Part shown: positions 1 through 11,997 of the stretch, piece after piece | Position numbering within the stretch: the first letter of the stretch is position 1 | How the letters are laid out: each line of letters starts with the position of its first letter | Source of the DNA: Symsagittifera roscoffensis | Lineage: Eukaryota > Xenacoelomorpha > Acoela > Convolutidae | Assembly: GCF_963678635.1 (NCBI RefSeq) | Contig: NC_087064.1 | Location: 54,446,338 to 54,510,337 of the forward strand | Length of the DNA stretch: 64,000 nt | Reading direction: 5' to 3' | The notes under the pieces: model-generated | Databases searched by the model: none | What the model was told of the DNA's origin: nothing | What the model saw: only the letters and a program-made list of their open reading frames with translations | Translations under genes and position numbers: made by a program

Positions 1-2620
1 TAAATTTCTTAAGCAAGCAATTCAAACTTGTAATTATTTCAAGTTATTTTAAAGACCGAGTCGGTTCGCGAAAATTTCAAGTTTTTTTAAGCAAGCTATA
101 CAAGATGTGATTCTTTGAAACGAAGCATATCGGACGGTGAAAACTTAAATCTTTATATTGAAGACAATTAAGCGATAGAACTTTGAAACATTTCTTTTTA
201 CTTTATAGCGCTGATCGATCCGCGAAAAATCAAGTTTTGTTATGCAAGCTATTGAAGCTATGAAACATTCAAACAATCTTATATCTTATATTTTAAATGC
301 ATGACATGTTTTCAGCATAAGTCCTAATGTTTAAGGGGCTATCGAGCGCAACGTTTAAAAAGGCTTAGATTGTTACTTTAAGAATCACTCAGAGCAACAA
401 GAGCAAGATGAACTCGATTCAACTTTAAGGCTTGACAGTACCTGCCCACCTTTTGTCCAAAATTTAGCGTTTTTTAGATTCATTTCAGTCTGGAACGAAT
501 CACTTAAAAACAGCAACCTCTAGGCTAAGAAAGAAACTTTTTGCAAACCGGTTCGGTCTATGAAATAAATGGAAATGTTTCAATGTTTCATCGCTTTAAA
601 AGCTTGCTTAGAAAAACTTTAACTTTTTGCAAACCGATTCGGTCTATGAAATAACTTGAAATAATGCAATGTTTCATAACTTTAAAAGCTTGCTTAGAAA
701 AAATTAAACATTTTGCGAACCGATTCGTTCTACGAAATAACTTGAAAGAATTCAAGTTTTATTAGTTTGATTAGCTTGCTTAGAAAACTTTAAAGCTTTT
801 CGCGTACTGATTCTGTTTATGAAATGACTTGAAATATTTCATAGCTCTATTAGCTTGCCTAGAAGAACTTAAATTTTTCGCAAACCGAGTCGGTCTATGA
901 AATTACTCGGAATTTTTTTCAGTCTCGTAGTTTTCGAAGTTTCGAACAGTTCAAAATTTGGAATAGCTTTGCTTACACAAGTTTTTCGTGAACCGATTTG
1001 TTTCATTAAATATCTTGAATCATGTCAAAGTTTCAAAGCTTGAATTGCTTGCTTTGGAAAACTGTAACCTTTGGCAAAAACAATTCGGTCTAAGAAAAAG
1101 CTTGGATTTTTTTTCGAAGTTCCTTGCTCCATTAGCTCGCGCAAAAAAAAATAACTAAAGAACTAAAAAAAACTGGAAATCACTTAAAAGCTTCACTAGA
1201 AAAACAGTTTGCCATCCGGTTCACTTTTAAAAAAAAACTTATTTAAATTTTATAGCTTAAACAGCTTCCTTAGAAAAGTTTAATTTTTTTGCGAATTTTT
1301 TAGTCTATAAAATAACTGGAAATAATTCTAAGTGTCATAGCTTAACAGTTTGCTTCGGAAAACTTATACTTTTCTTGAAACAAATCAGTGTATGCAATAG
1401 CTTAGAAACTTTTAAAAGTTTTATGTTTTAAACAGCTCGCATAGAAAAACTTCAACCTTTTGTGAACCAGTTCGCTCTGTGAGTTAACTTGAAATGTTTC
1501 ATTTCATAGCTTCAATAGCTTACTAGGAAAAAGTATAAATTTTTCAAAGCTTGCCTAGAAAAACTTATTTTTTTTTGCTAATTGATTCGCTCGTTGAACC
1601 AACTTGAAATATTTCAATGTTTTATTGCTTGAATAGCTTCCATTTAAAAACCTTAATTTGCGTCATCCGATTCGCTTCAAGAAACATCTTGAAACATCTC
1701 AAAGTTTCATAGCTTGCTTAGAAAAACTTCATTTTTTCAGGAACCGATTCTTCTATGAAACCTTAAGTTTTTCAAACCGACTTACGATATGGCCTAACTT
1801 GAAGTTGTTCAATTTTTTTTGCTTGGATACCTTGATCAGAACAGCAACTAATTTTTTGCGAGCCAATTGATTATTGGAGGCGGTCTTGCTAGTATTGAAT
1901 GAAAGTCTTGATGCGCTATGTACAAAACGTTTAATTTTTTACCGAGCACAAAGTTTAAGCACGCTTAGATCAGAATGTTTGAGAATTCTTCAGAGTAGCT
2001 ATCGAGCTCAATGCTTAAAAGGCGTTTAGGCAAGAAATTTCAATCAATCTAAGTTCTGGAATATTCTAGAATTCTTTCTGCAAAATTTTCAAAACTGTTT
2101 GAACAAGGTGAACTCAATTCAACTTCCAGGCTAGACAGTACCTGCTCACTACTTTTTGTCCAAAAGTTTGCATTTAAACATTCTTTTCAGTCTGAACCTA
2201 ATTAGCTATAAAGGGTCACCACCATGCTTAAAAAAACTAACTTTTAACAAACTGATTCGCGCTATGAAATAGTTTGAAATAATTCGAAGTTTCATAGATT
2301 GAATAGATCGCGTAGAAAAACTTAAGTTTTTGAGAACAGAGTCAGTCTATGAAAGACCTTGAAATAATTGAAAGGTTGAATAGCTTGCTTAAAAAACTTA
2401 AAGCTTTTCGCCATCCGACTAGCTTTTTTAAATAGTTTCTTAGTCTGGATATCTTGGATAGAAAAATTGAACTTTTCGCGAACCGATTCGGCTATTCAGG
2501 CTATGAAACTTATTTCATAGCGCGAATCAGTTGCTTAAGGCTAGTTTTTCTAAGTATGAAGGTGACTTTTTTAAAGTTTTTTAGGTTCAGACTGAAAAGA
2601 ATCTGTAACGCAAAAATTTG
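1..2620. repeat. Degenerate ~90-bp tandem array with an inverted segment
   Basis: Recurring blocks AGCTTGCTTAGAAAAACTT, TTTTGCGAACCGATTCGG and CTATGAAATAACTTGAAAT repeat every ~78-100 bases from about 500 to 1860 and again at 2220-2620. Positions 1-260 hold the same blocks in reverse complement (AAGCAAGCTATACAAG, GGTTCGCGAAAATTTCAAG). A non-repeat segment at 340-520 (ATGAACTCGATTCAAC, GACAGTACCTGC, TTTGTCCAAAA) recurs at about 1995-2200, so there is a larger repeat of ~1.65 kb. Lies in the last USP intron in the window. The short ORFs in it are not convincing. Confidence 0.75.
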
Positions 2621-2639
2621 GACATATTCTGAAATCGAG

Positions 2640-2830
2640 TTTTTATTTGAAACAATTAGTTTTTTTTTCGGTTCATTTGATAAAGTAAAAATGCAACAAC
2701 TGGGTTAACTTATTACTAAACGAATTTCAAAGCACATGCTATCAAAAAGCCGTGAAGGTTCCACAAATAGTGGCACCAATATTTGCGACTTACTTAAGTT
2801 GAAAAAAGAATAGTCCTTCTCTTTCACTAA
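2640..2830 (-). repeat. SINE2 5'-side fragment
   Basis: Matches 8800-9030 and 11140-11300: TTTCGGTTCATTTGATAAAG, CACATGCTATCAAAAAGCC and GTGGCACCAATATTTGCGAC. No tRNA-like block beside it. Confidence 0.6.
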
Positions 2831-4522
2831 GATCGACAAAACCATCAGCACTGCAGCACTACCTACGTCTTTCGACTGAAGAAAAAAATGCCTAAAATGT
2901 ACGCGGAAAAAAACCAAACTTTTGCTATACTTCCGACTGAACCATCGAACACTGCGAGCAGATCAGTACGTGCATTCCCGAGATGCAATCAATGAGAATA
3001 GAAATGCTCATACGCTGGATGACAGATGACTCTTCCGAAACCTTCTGCATGAAAAATCAAAAATCCAAACTCGTTCCGAAACCACAAGACTCTCGCGCCC
3101 ATACGCATCTGATCGGCATGACATAGTAGCTCGAATACTTGGAGAAAAAAGTTACTGGGTCTTGTGGCAAAGCAGATCTTCTGAGAGGTCCGTTGTCAAA
3201 TTGCTTCAAATGAAGGACAAAAGCGAGGGTTACCGCATGTAAGACTGGTTTAGCTAACGACTCAAATTGGGTCAAGGAGACAGATAACTTTTGATGTGCC
3301 GAAATTTAAATTCCCATAGATCCATAATTGCTCGAAATAATTGGCAGAAACATGCTTCATGAACCAGTTAGCTCAGCATAACCAACTTATATATCATCAT
3401 GAACAAAATATGCAATAGAATCGATTCACAAGATGTCACAGAAACTCAATCAGATACACATCGATATTGTCTCTATCGACGCAGAGGTACTGCCGTTGGC
3501 GGCTTCACAGAACCAAACAATCAGAGGCCGCAACTTTACTGCAGACAACAGCTGGGTAGAGCCATCGATCGAGTAATGACTTCAATCGACTAAAAGCAAA
3601 GGACACTATTGCAAGTACTTCAACAAGGGTGCAGGTTATGGCAATTTACAGTCTCCAACGAGATGACACAGGGTAAATTAACGAAACTATAAAAAAAAAT
3701 GTCGGTGAGCCAATGCAAAAATCATCGGCGCGGATAAACTAACTGTGTGGAATAAAAGCACAATAGCACAGAAATATCATTGCGGCTATGGATATCTCCG
3801 GCAGAACTCAAACCCTTTCGGAACTCAACCCATTTCGGCGGCTCCATAGTAGCATTTTCTAACAATTTCGGCAGCTTTTTTTCCCAGTGGCGTTTTGTGG
3901 AGAGCGTAATATTGACAGCTAACATGAGAGCTCGCCTCTTTAGCGATACAACAGTAGTGCAAATTTCAAAAACTCTCCCACACATCGAAAAAAAAACTTT
4001 CTCGAAAGACTCCTTTGAATGAATATAATTTCAGAACTACGCAGGAAGTAGAAGACGCAATTTACTCAAATAACAAGCAGAACAATACTAGCACGACACG
4101 GTTGACAAAACAAGACGCTGTTTCGCTAATGAATGAAAGACTGCTCTGCTCGCCTGTAATTCGAACACAAATTCATGCATTTATCAAAAGATACAGTTAC
4201 TAGTAACAGAAGAAAATTCCGTGCAACTTCCGAACGAATTCCCTTGATTCTTCTGGTAACCCTCACGAACTCACTCTCAAATTTGGACAGAATACCATGC
4301 TGTTGCGGAACTTCATGACTGCAATGGCACAGGTCTAATAGTCCATTCACTGTAATCAAACGTAATGGAAAGCGACCATTGTTTCCTTCAGCAGTTTCAA
4401 AACCAAATGATATAAAACCCAAAGAATTTCAAAAGAGCAGCCTTTTAGTTTATAACAAATTCAGTTTCCTGTCACTCTGGCAATCACAATTTCCCTTTCA
4501 ACACAAGATCAGAATAAACACA
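2831..4522. other. Intronic sequence without recognisable features
   Basis: Less A/T-monotonous than its surroundings, with several short open frames on both strands (for example 3399-3593 plus, 3722-3985 minus). None is recognisable or flanked by convincing splice sites in phase with the USP gene. Possibly an old, decayed element. Confidence 0.4.
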
Positions 4523-5715
4523 GAGGCGAAGCTGAGCTTCGCACCACTTGCGATACAACAAGAGGACTTCGAAAGTTGTAAGCGTAGAAACAACTAAAAA
4601 CAAAAAAATGAAAATCAGTTTTTTTGTTTAAAAATACTAAAAATTTTAAAGAGCTCAAAGTCTTAACGATCGCATAAACAACATCGGAACTTTGTAGAAA
4701 ACAAAATATTAGGCAAATAAAGCCGACAGAATTAAAGCCGACAGCCAATTTCTACAAATATTATTTTGCAGCTAATTTCTGCAAAAGGGCTTGAAGGACC
4801 CCTTCGGCAAAATTTTATTGGAAAATATACAGGTACTGTCCAAATAGTATCTACGAAAGCCATATAAGTGCTGAAAGTAAAGATGGTATACATAATTCGG
4901 AAGCTAAACGTAGGGCTAAAACATCGAACGCTAAAACATCGAAAGCCGAAAAATCATCATCACAAAAGTAATATCGATGTTTTATAAGTATACATAAAAT
5001 CAATCTATCAAAATGAAATTTTTGAAAAAAAAAAACAAGTCAATACAAAAGAATGCAAAACTAGGTTCGGAATAAAACTAACCAAGCAGTAACAAAAGAA
5101 CATCAGCATAAGCGCTTCATGCCGAACATAAAGAAAAACTTCGTAACAAAAAAATACATGAGTCCCACTTCCCCTCAGAACACATAGGCACACAAAACGT
5201 TTCTCGGCCATCAAACGATGCAAAAAAGTCCACTAAATTAAGCCGAAACCGACGCAGTAAAAAAGCAGACAAAAATTTAACAAATCGAGTTCGTAAAATT
5301 ACCAATAATGTAAAAAAGCAAATTTCGATTCGGCCGGATTTTTAAAATGCTAAGACAGTAAGCATCTACAGCAAAAATCGTTTGCACCAAAAACAAACGA
5401 TCCTTAGTTCTGGCAACTAAGCCGATAAAACATAAGCAGACAAATCATAGGCCGAAATTTTATTGAACCGCAATTTTTACCGTTTGAAAGAAAAAAAGCA
5501 GCTCCCGGTCAGATTCGAACCCAGGACCTTTTCCCTTCCAGGCGCATTCGTTACCTTCAGGCTAAGCGCGCAGGAGATAGTAAAAAATTTGAATTCGTTT
5601 TGAACTAAGGTACCACCAGGAGTCGATGAGTCCCGTGGACAAAGTTGTTTAAGGAAAAAAAGTCTAGTACCCGATTGCAAAACCCTTGCTTATTGCGAGG
5701 GTAAAAAAAACAGTT
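4523..5715 (-). mobile_element. Family A composite tRNA-like element, copy 1
   Basis: Read on the minus strand: a 5' hairpin near 5680-5700 (CTTGCTTATTGCGAGGG on the plus strand), then a tRNA-like block at 5510-5590 with A-box-like TTAGCCTGAAGG and B box GGTTCGAATC. A ~900-base body follows, repeating AAGCCGACA motifs, and finally a 3' palindromic module at 4523-4565 (GCGAAGCTGAGCTTCGC followed by ACCACTTGCGATACAAC on plus). The tRNA-like block is about 100 bases inside the 5' end, unlike a simple SINE. No ORF of note. Confidence 0.7.
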
Positions 5716-6376
5716 TACAATAACTCCGGCCATTCATTACTCATGGATGAATTTATGCTGCATGTTCTTTGACTATTTGTGCTACAAAAATGACCAATAA
5801 CCTCGTTTATTGGAAAGTTCTCCAGCAAATATATATGTCTTTATCTTATCGTGTTTAATACAGCATGCTGTAAATAAATACACAAAATCACTCAAGAAAA
5901 CCAAAAAATTAATGATTTCTTTTGAATAGTTTTCAGCTTTCGAATTTCGTAGAAATATTTATATGAAACAAACCAATCAAAGAGAACTGGGCCAAAATAT
6001 ATTTTTAATCATTATTTTTTTAAAATCTAGATTCGAAACTACAACTTATTCACTGCTACAACTTTTTCGCAACAACTGAAACTTCGAGAACTGAAAATGT
6101 AATTTGCCGTTTAACAAATGAATGTCAAACAGCAAAAAAACATCCAACAGGCACAAGTAATCGCCAGTAAACAGAAAAAAAACCACCTTTCGAACTTCAA
6201 AAAAAAATAGATGACCTTGAAGCTCTTGGAATTTCTATGACTCTTTTTTGACACAACTAAATCAATTTGAGAAAACTGGATTAAAACCGCCAAAAATCAA
6301 ATTTGAGTGGTAACAAATTTTAAGACATTTCCTGAAAAAAATCATCAAGACTTAAAAAAATCTTCACTACGTTCAT

Positions 6377-6775
6377 TGACTTAACTGGACCGTACACTAA
6401 AAAGAAAAAATTGAACTACTATTGCTTAATTATTAATTGTCCACGAACTACGTGACGAAACTTTTCTGCTTAAGAGTCGATGAACATAGTGAAGACTCGT
6501 ATGTGGGCAGTTACGATTTTTTTTCGAAGAAAAATTTGTTCAGGCGCAAGCTGTTCAGGAATAGTAAATTTCAGTGCTTCAAAATGACATGAGATTGTAA
6601 ATACGCTTATAATGAAGTATCTTTTTTCTTAGAGCTACCCACATAAAAGTCTTCACTACGTTCATCGACTATTAAGCAAAAAAATTCTTCGCTTAGTTCC
6701 TGGACAATTAATAATTAAGCAATAGTAGTTCAATTTTTTCTTTTTGATGTACGGTCCAGTTAAGTTGAATAGGAC
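6377..6775. mobile_element. ~400-bp fold-back MITE
   Basis: Inverted arms at 6377-6505 and 6643-6775 share blocks such as TTAACTGGACCGTACA, TTAATTATTAATTGTCC and CGATGAAC(A/G)TAGTGAAGAC. The loop is about 140 bases. It is intronic in the USP gene, with family B sequence on both sides. Confidence 0.8.
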
Positions 6776-6837
6776 ATCGAAGTTAAGATATGAAACATGA
6801 TGTACAAGATTGGGTACCGGGCCAAAATGTCTGGACA

Positions 6838-7170
6838 GCTAGTTGAAAACATAGCCAACAGACAATTGAAAAATAGTCAATGAACTAGTAAAAACCGAAA
6901 AAAATTGACTAGTTTTTTTTTATTTAAGCTTTCGAACTTCAAACAAAAAACATATGGCCATAAAATTCTTTGAAATTCGAGAGCAATTAATAAATGGAAC
7001 TTTTTTGATAAAATTAACCCAATTAGCTTACACTGGAATATTAGGAAACGTTTTTTTTTAACGTGGAATCTAAAAATTAAATTTCACTTTCAAAACTAGA
7101 ATTTGATCACGTTTTTTTGTGCCATTTCAGCTTTCATAATTGAAGAGTGCATTTTGCCCACCTTCTAGCA
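6838..7170 (+). mobile_element. Family B MITE
   Basis: Begins ACATAGCCAACAGACAATTG with AGTCAATGAAC shortly after, and shares the GGCCATAAAATTCTTTGAA-type and AACCCAATTAGCT-type interior with other copies. The right end is degraded. A partial copy of the same family (6170-6370) lies on the other side of the fold-back element. Confidence 0.6.
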
Positions 7171-7330
7171 ATTGAACTTTTGAATGAAACACGAAAAATG
7201 CATATCTATCTAACGCAATTCATGTGTGCTTTTATACGTATGAATGCACTTCTTTTGTTATTAGAGCATTATAAAACTTTTCCTTAAAAAACGAAAGAAG
7301 AAACCATCACGACTCTTAATAACTACTAAC

Positions 7331-7504
7331 CTCATTTCTTCACTCTGTAAACTGCTATATGTTAAGTGGCTGTCCCCTGTCGTTTTATAATTACTCAAAC
7401 TCCTATCGTCTGCATGTGCTGATCTGTCTAGGGTGGAAGCATAGTCCAGTACACACTGCAGTCCGTCCTTCAGGGGTATTGCCTTGGATCCGAACTCTTG
7501 CAAG
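7331..7504 (-). CDS. USP25/28: USP25/28-like ubiquitin hydrolase, last exon in window
   Basis: Acceptor TTTTTTTCAG|C completes a His codon; donor is ATGAG|GTTAGT in phase 2. It encodes HLQEFGSKAIPLKDGLQCVLDYAS, matching the family's [22 protein letters not shown], followed by a Ser/Thr-rich linker. The gene must continue to the left: the His box (LHAVLVHEG...GHYWAYI in the family) and C-terminal domain are not found anywhere in 1-7330. The last intron is therefore at least 7.3 kb and the gene is truncated by the window edge. Confidence 0.88.
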
Positions 7505-7662
7505 CTGAAAAAAAGACACAATCAAAAAGATTTTGCATAAACAATTTCAGTCAAATTATGGGGTGCTAATAAAGCGAGCTGTTGTTTCTTAGCATAAACA
7601 CGTGTGAATCAAAAATTATACAAAGTAATACCGTTCATGTAGTCAAAGTCGGGCACTAATAC

Positions 7663-8264
7663 CAGTAACGGATTTGGGGGGAGTTTTTTCAATAAGTTGC
7701 CTGCGGCGTAGTAAATTCGGTCAAAATAGGGTCCTTATAGTGATTTGGGAGAGCTCAGAAAATCAATTTGGTGGACTCCTCCAATTTTGAACATAGCCAA
7801 TCGAAGATTGGAAAAGAGTAATGAACGCAAGTAAACAAAAAACACACTGAATTTCTTGAAAAAAAAATCAACTTTCGAATTTCAAAAAACAGATGCCTTT
7901 CAAGCTTTTTGAATTTCTAAAACAATTTCTGATTGGCGTTTTTTTGATAACATGAACCCATTTTGAGAAAACTGGATCAATAGGTAAAATTTTTATTCCG
8001 CTGGGATAACTTAAAAATAAATTCCACTTTCCAAACTAGAAATTGTTCGTTTTTGTCGCACTATTTCCACGTTTGTATTTGGAGAGTGCTATTTACGTCA
8101 CTTTCAGCAGATGAATTTCAATTGAACTCAAAAAGTGCATTATACCTAAGTGCATCAATATTTTAAGACTTTTTCCTGAAAAAAAAATCAGTAAGACCTA
8201 TATAAGAGTCTTTACTACGTTCATTAAAAATCCCCCCTCGAGAAAAATCTACACCCGCCCCCTG
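7663..8264. mobile_element. hAT-type MITE, fourth copy, with nested family B insertion
   Basis: Left end CAGTAACGGATTTGGGGGG and right end CCCCCCTCGAG...CCCGCCCCCTG match the same hAT-type family. It is split by a family B element at about 7791-8225, after which the hAT-type sequence resumes. The order of events is therefore hAT-type element first, B later. Flanks (ACTAATAC / TCTAGAAC) are too diverged to prove a duplication. Confidence 0.75.
7791..8225 (+). mobile_element. Family B MITE, nested copy
   Basis: Defines the boundaries of family B: it starts ACATAGCCAA and ends TACGTTCATT. Internal landmarks are CAATTTGAGAAAACTGGATC-like sequence, a TTCCGCTGGG block and CGACCTATATAAGAGTCT-like sequence near the right end. 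The family has subterminal inverted blocks: AGTCAATGAAC near the left, GTTCATTGACT at the right. Confidence 0.75.
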
Positions 8265-8439
8265 TCTAGAACAATAAGGTGAATCTTGCACTAGAAAAAT
8301 TTATTATCTAGAGACTGCTCTTAATGACAATTTGGGAAAACGTTCACTGAGCATTCGAATTTTTTTATGACCCCATCAAAAAAATGATCAGAGCTGCTCT
8401 ACCCTCATTAAAAAGCCAGGCTTTTCATCGGGACACGAC

Positions 8440-9040
8440 CAAAAACCAGCTCTATCAAGTGGAATAAGAAAAAGTATAAATAAGCCTCGAATTAGCAAAA
8501 ACTCGGCTACGTGCAGGATTCGAATCTGCGACCTACTACAATGAAGAGATTTTGAGTCTCACCCATTATCCACTCATCCACGCAAGCTTAACAACCGACA
8601 AACACTAGTCACGAATAAAGCAGCTACATATGCTAATAAATTGCCAATGCAATTCAGCAAATGTGGCACCAAATACAAAAAGACTTAATTTTGCATGTCA
8701 TAATTTGGAATATAACAATCTGAAAGCATCCACACTAACTTTGCATTTAAGAAATTTTGAGATGTAATGAGTTAAAAAATTTCTGAAATGGAGTTTTCAT
8801 TATTGTTATGTTGTTTGAAACAAATCACTTTCTTTCGGTTCATTTGATGAATTAAAATGCATCAACTGTGTTAAAAATGCATAACTTATTACTATTCCAA
8901 TGTCGGTTTCCAAAAACAAAATCGATACATAAATTCCGTGTCGTAGAATATTGATACGCACTTTTCCAGTTTTCAGACTAAATCAGCACATGCTATCAAA
9001 AAGCTATAAAGGTGCCCCACTATTATTGAAATCTGAAAAA
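8440..9040 (-). mobile_element. SINE2 tRNA-derived element, second ~600-bp copy
   Basis: tRNA-like block 8510-8590 (A-box-like TGGATGAGTGGATAATGG, B box region GATTCGAATCC). The upstream sequence 8600-9040 is colinear with 10890-11300. The 3' module is absent or very decayed. Confidence 0.65.
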
Positions 9041-9581
9041 AATCGTCTTCCAAACTAGAGGTCGACCACGTTATTTTTAATTTACACTTTGGCTGTTCGA
9101 TAGTAGAAATTTCCTTCCTTTTAAAAAAGAAATGAACTTAACTAAATCAAACGTCAAATCCTGAAATGAAAAAAAAACGCTTAAAAAACATCACAACAGA
9201 TATGAGTGTCTTCAGTATGTTCAATTTCACTTGAAAACAAAAAAAATTCGCATTACTAAGCGATTATATTGTTACTGGAGAAAGCTATATGAATGACATC
9301 ATTATCAATTAAATAGAAATGTCCAATGTTTCTTATTCCGATCAAATCACAAAGTGAGAAGGAACTATCAGACAGCTCGTGGTTTTTTTCTGTATCAACT
9401 GAGGTATCATTTTAAAGCAGTTTCAGACATGATTTTGTTTCCAAAAAAAATCGAAACATTAATTCCGGGTTGCAGAAAATTGATATGCATTTTCCAATTT
9501 TCAGACTAAATTATACGTTTACAAATGACACAATCAGTGTTTGAAATAAATTTAATTATTCTGCAAATTTTAAATACAGTA

Positions 9582-10405
9582 GCGAAGCGAAGCTTCGCAT
9601 CATTTGTGATATAACGCAAGCACAGCACTGCAAGCTAGCGAATAGAAATTGAGACCGATATAGAAAAAAGAAAAAACTACATTTTGAGAAATGTAAGAAA
9701 AATTCAAAAAAAATCAAGAAACTCAACAAACAGCATTAACTTAAGGCTTTAACTTTAACTGATTGAGCCAAAAACAGCCGCTCTAAGCCTGTCAATGAGC
9801 CGAAAACAAAAAAAGCTATACAAATTTTGACAAAAAAAATTTGAGCTATTAAATTTTAAAATTTTAAATCCATGCACAAAATAGGATTTTGACAAACTAA
9901 CTGATTTTTTAAATCAAATGATTTTTGCCCTTGAAGAGACACAAACAGAGCTAAGTAAGCCGATAAAACATAAACCAAAAATAATTAGGCCGAATGAAGC
10001 TTTTGAGCGATACAAGAAAATATACAAAATCAGGGCTAATAATTTTATAAATTACAGGAATACATCAAAAACACTTGCATCTACGACGAAAACTGCTGGC
10101 CGCAAAAAAATCTGCACTGTGGTAACTAAGCCGACAAAACATACGCAGGCACTATAAAACATACCGACAGTTCAATTTTTCCCAAATCGTTCAATTTCAT
10201 ACATAGTGAAAAAAAACAAGGTCCGACAGGGACTCGAACCCAGAACCTTAGGGTACATAGAAAACCGCGTTACCTCTAAGCCATGTTGATGCAGTCTCAA
10301 AATTGCAAAGACTCACTAATAAAATAACTGCAATATCAACTTAAGATGTAAGAAAAGTTGTTTACGGGAAAATAATCTTAATTCCGGATTACAAGACACT
10401 TGCTT
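9582..10405 (-). mobile_element. Family A composite tRNA-like element, copy 2
   Basis: Same order as copy 1: hairpin-like CTTGCTTTTGCAACTAAC at 10390, tRNA-like block 10220-10300 with A box TGGCTTAGAGG and B box GGTTCGAGTCC, body with GCCGACAAAACATACGCAGG, and 3' module GCGAAGCGAAGCTTCGC at 9585. The 79-residue open frame at 9918-10157 lies wholly in its body and is probably not a gene. Confidence 0.68.
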
Positions 10406-10713
10406 TTGCAACTAACAAATTTAGCAATTATTACCTCTCAATTGGCAGATGTTTACTTCACTAAATTTCCCTTCCCCCAAAAAAATTCAACAAAAAATGA
10501 GAAGATTATTTTTTTCAATTTTTTTTCCTGTTTTTTGAAGCAATCGCAGTAGTCGGAAAATGTGTGCTACTTGTTCATCAACCTGCTATCCTTGTTTAAT
10601 TTCATTTTGTTAGCAGACTTTCAGTGAATTATGGATCTGTGCCGTGTGTTTTTACCACATTTGTTTTTTGCATTGAATATAGTGAACCTGACCAAAATGC
10701 GCCGTTATTCTAA

Positions 10714-11345
10714 ACACAGAGGCGAAGCTGTGCTTCGCAAACATTAGCGAGAATATGAAAAAAAACCAGCGTTATAAAGTGAAATAACAAAAAACCTTAT
10801 TTCACAAACTTTGTTACCTACCGGATTCGAACCTGCGACCTCAAGATTTAGCGTCTAACACCCTATCCTCACGATCACGAACGCTTAAAATTCAGCAAAC
10901 ACTAGTCACAATTCAAGCAGCTAAATTGCCAATGCGATACAGCAAAACTAACACCAAATACAAAAAGACACAATTTTGCAAAAAAATAATTTGGCATAAC
11001 AACCTGAAGGCATCCGCACTAACTTTGCATGTAATAAATTGGAAAGCATAAAGCCACATTAAGTATAAGTTATGCATTTCAGAAAAAAACGCGTGATATA
11101 TTGAGTTGGAAAACTCCTGAAATCGAGTTTTTATGATTGATATGTTGTTTGAAACAAAAAGCTTTTTTTCGGTCCATTTGATGAATTATAAATGCATCAA
11201 CTGTGTTAACTTATTAGTATTCGAATGTCAAAGCACATGCTATCAAAAAGCCTTAAAGGGGCCACCAAAAGTAGCACCAATAGCTGCGACTCAGGCTAGA
11301 ACAAAAGAATAGCCGTACTATTACACTACGCTCACTAAAGTTCGC
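10714..11345 (-). mobile_element. SINE2 tRNA-derived element, ~630-bp copy
   Basis: 3' module ACAGAGGCGAAGCTGTGCTT at 10714, tRNA-like block 10815-10885 with B box GGTTCGAATCC, then shared sequence up to about 11345, including CACATGCTATCAAAAAGCC and TTTGATGAATTATAAATGCA. The 8440-9040 copy aligns over the tRNA-like block and the 5' side. Confidence 0.7.
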
Positions 11346-11454
11346 CAGTGTAAATATCCTAAAATACCTAACAAAAATAAGTGAAGATTCCGCACAAATA
11401 AATGAAAATTAACTTGGTTCATTAAAACTTGCGAGAACCCGGCAAAAAGCTGCT

Positions 11455-11735
11455 CTATAAAGTGCAATAAATAAAAAAAAATTAGAAATAAGCCTCGAAT
11501 TAGTTAAAAAAATATATGGCAACCACTGAGATTCGAAAGTGCGACCTAGAGATTAAGAAACTCACACACACAAATTAAGCTGAGAACAGATGTAATGCAG
11601 TTTCCAATGCTACATTGAAATTTCCAAAAAAAAAAACTGGAGACTTTTAATGAACACTTTTATTTGCGTGTTTGTTTAGAAAAAAAGAAGGTTCCCAATA
11701 ACACACTAAGCTGATCGCAATTGTAATAATTAAAA
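11455..11735 (-). mobile_element. SINE2 tRNA-derived element, decayed copy
   Basis: Decayed tRNA-like block near 11525-11560 (GAGATTCGAAAGTGCGACC). Flanking sequence is colinear with 34499-34655 (ACACTTTTATTTGCG, CACTAAGCTGA). Confidence 0.6.
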
Positions 11736-11788
11736 ACCCTATGTATGAAAGAAAGGGTAAACATCGAACTACTAATACTACTACTCAC

Positions 11789-11997
11789 TGGTTCAGCTGA
11801 GAGTTTAGTACATTCAATTTAGCCTTCAACTCGCCCACCCGTTTCCTCTTCTCCCTTGTGACTTTTTGGTTTCGGAGGAGGAACCTGTCCAAGTAGAGCA
11901 CTTCTGGGAACTGCAACCTGTCATGTATCTTCTCCGTCCTCTGTGAGCTGGGGTTGTAGATGAATCTGTTCAAGTTCAGAATCACCACTCGTGGAAC
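11789..11997 (-). CDS. USP25/28: USP25/28-like ubiquitin hydrolase, exon before coiled arm
   Basis: Phase-0 acceptor (AACAG|GTT) and phase-2 donor (AACCA|GTGAGT). It encodes VPRVVILNLNRFIYNP, equivalent to the family's LPPVLTFELSRFEFN strand, then EKIHDRLQFPEVLYLDRFL, which is very close to EKIHNKLEFPQVLYLDRY of USP25/28. The charged tail (KVTREKRKRVGELKAKL) starts the long helical insertion that distinguishes USP25/28 from other USPs and mediates their dimerisation. Confidence 0.95.

Noticed and set aside
3057-3275. Possible USP His-box exon (contains LHAV)
   Set aside because: Only four residues resemble the family; the surrounding GHYWAY block is absent and the phase does not fit the preceding donor.
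5510-5590. tRNA genes at this and the other B-box sites
   Set aside because: B boxes are good but acceptor stems do not pair, and each lies at the same place in a repeated element; they are tRNA-derived repeats.
9918-10157. 79-residue Lys-rich ORF
   Set aside because: It lies entirely in the body of a family A element; composition is that of the repeat.
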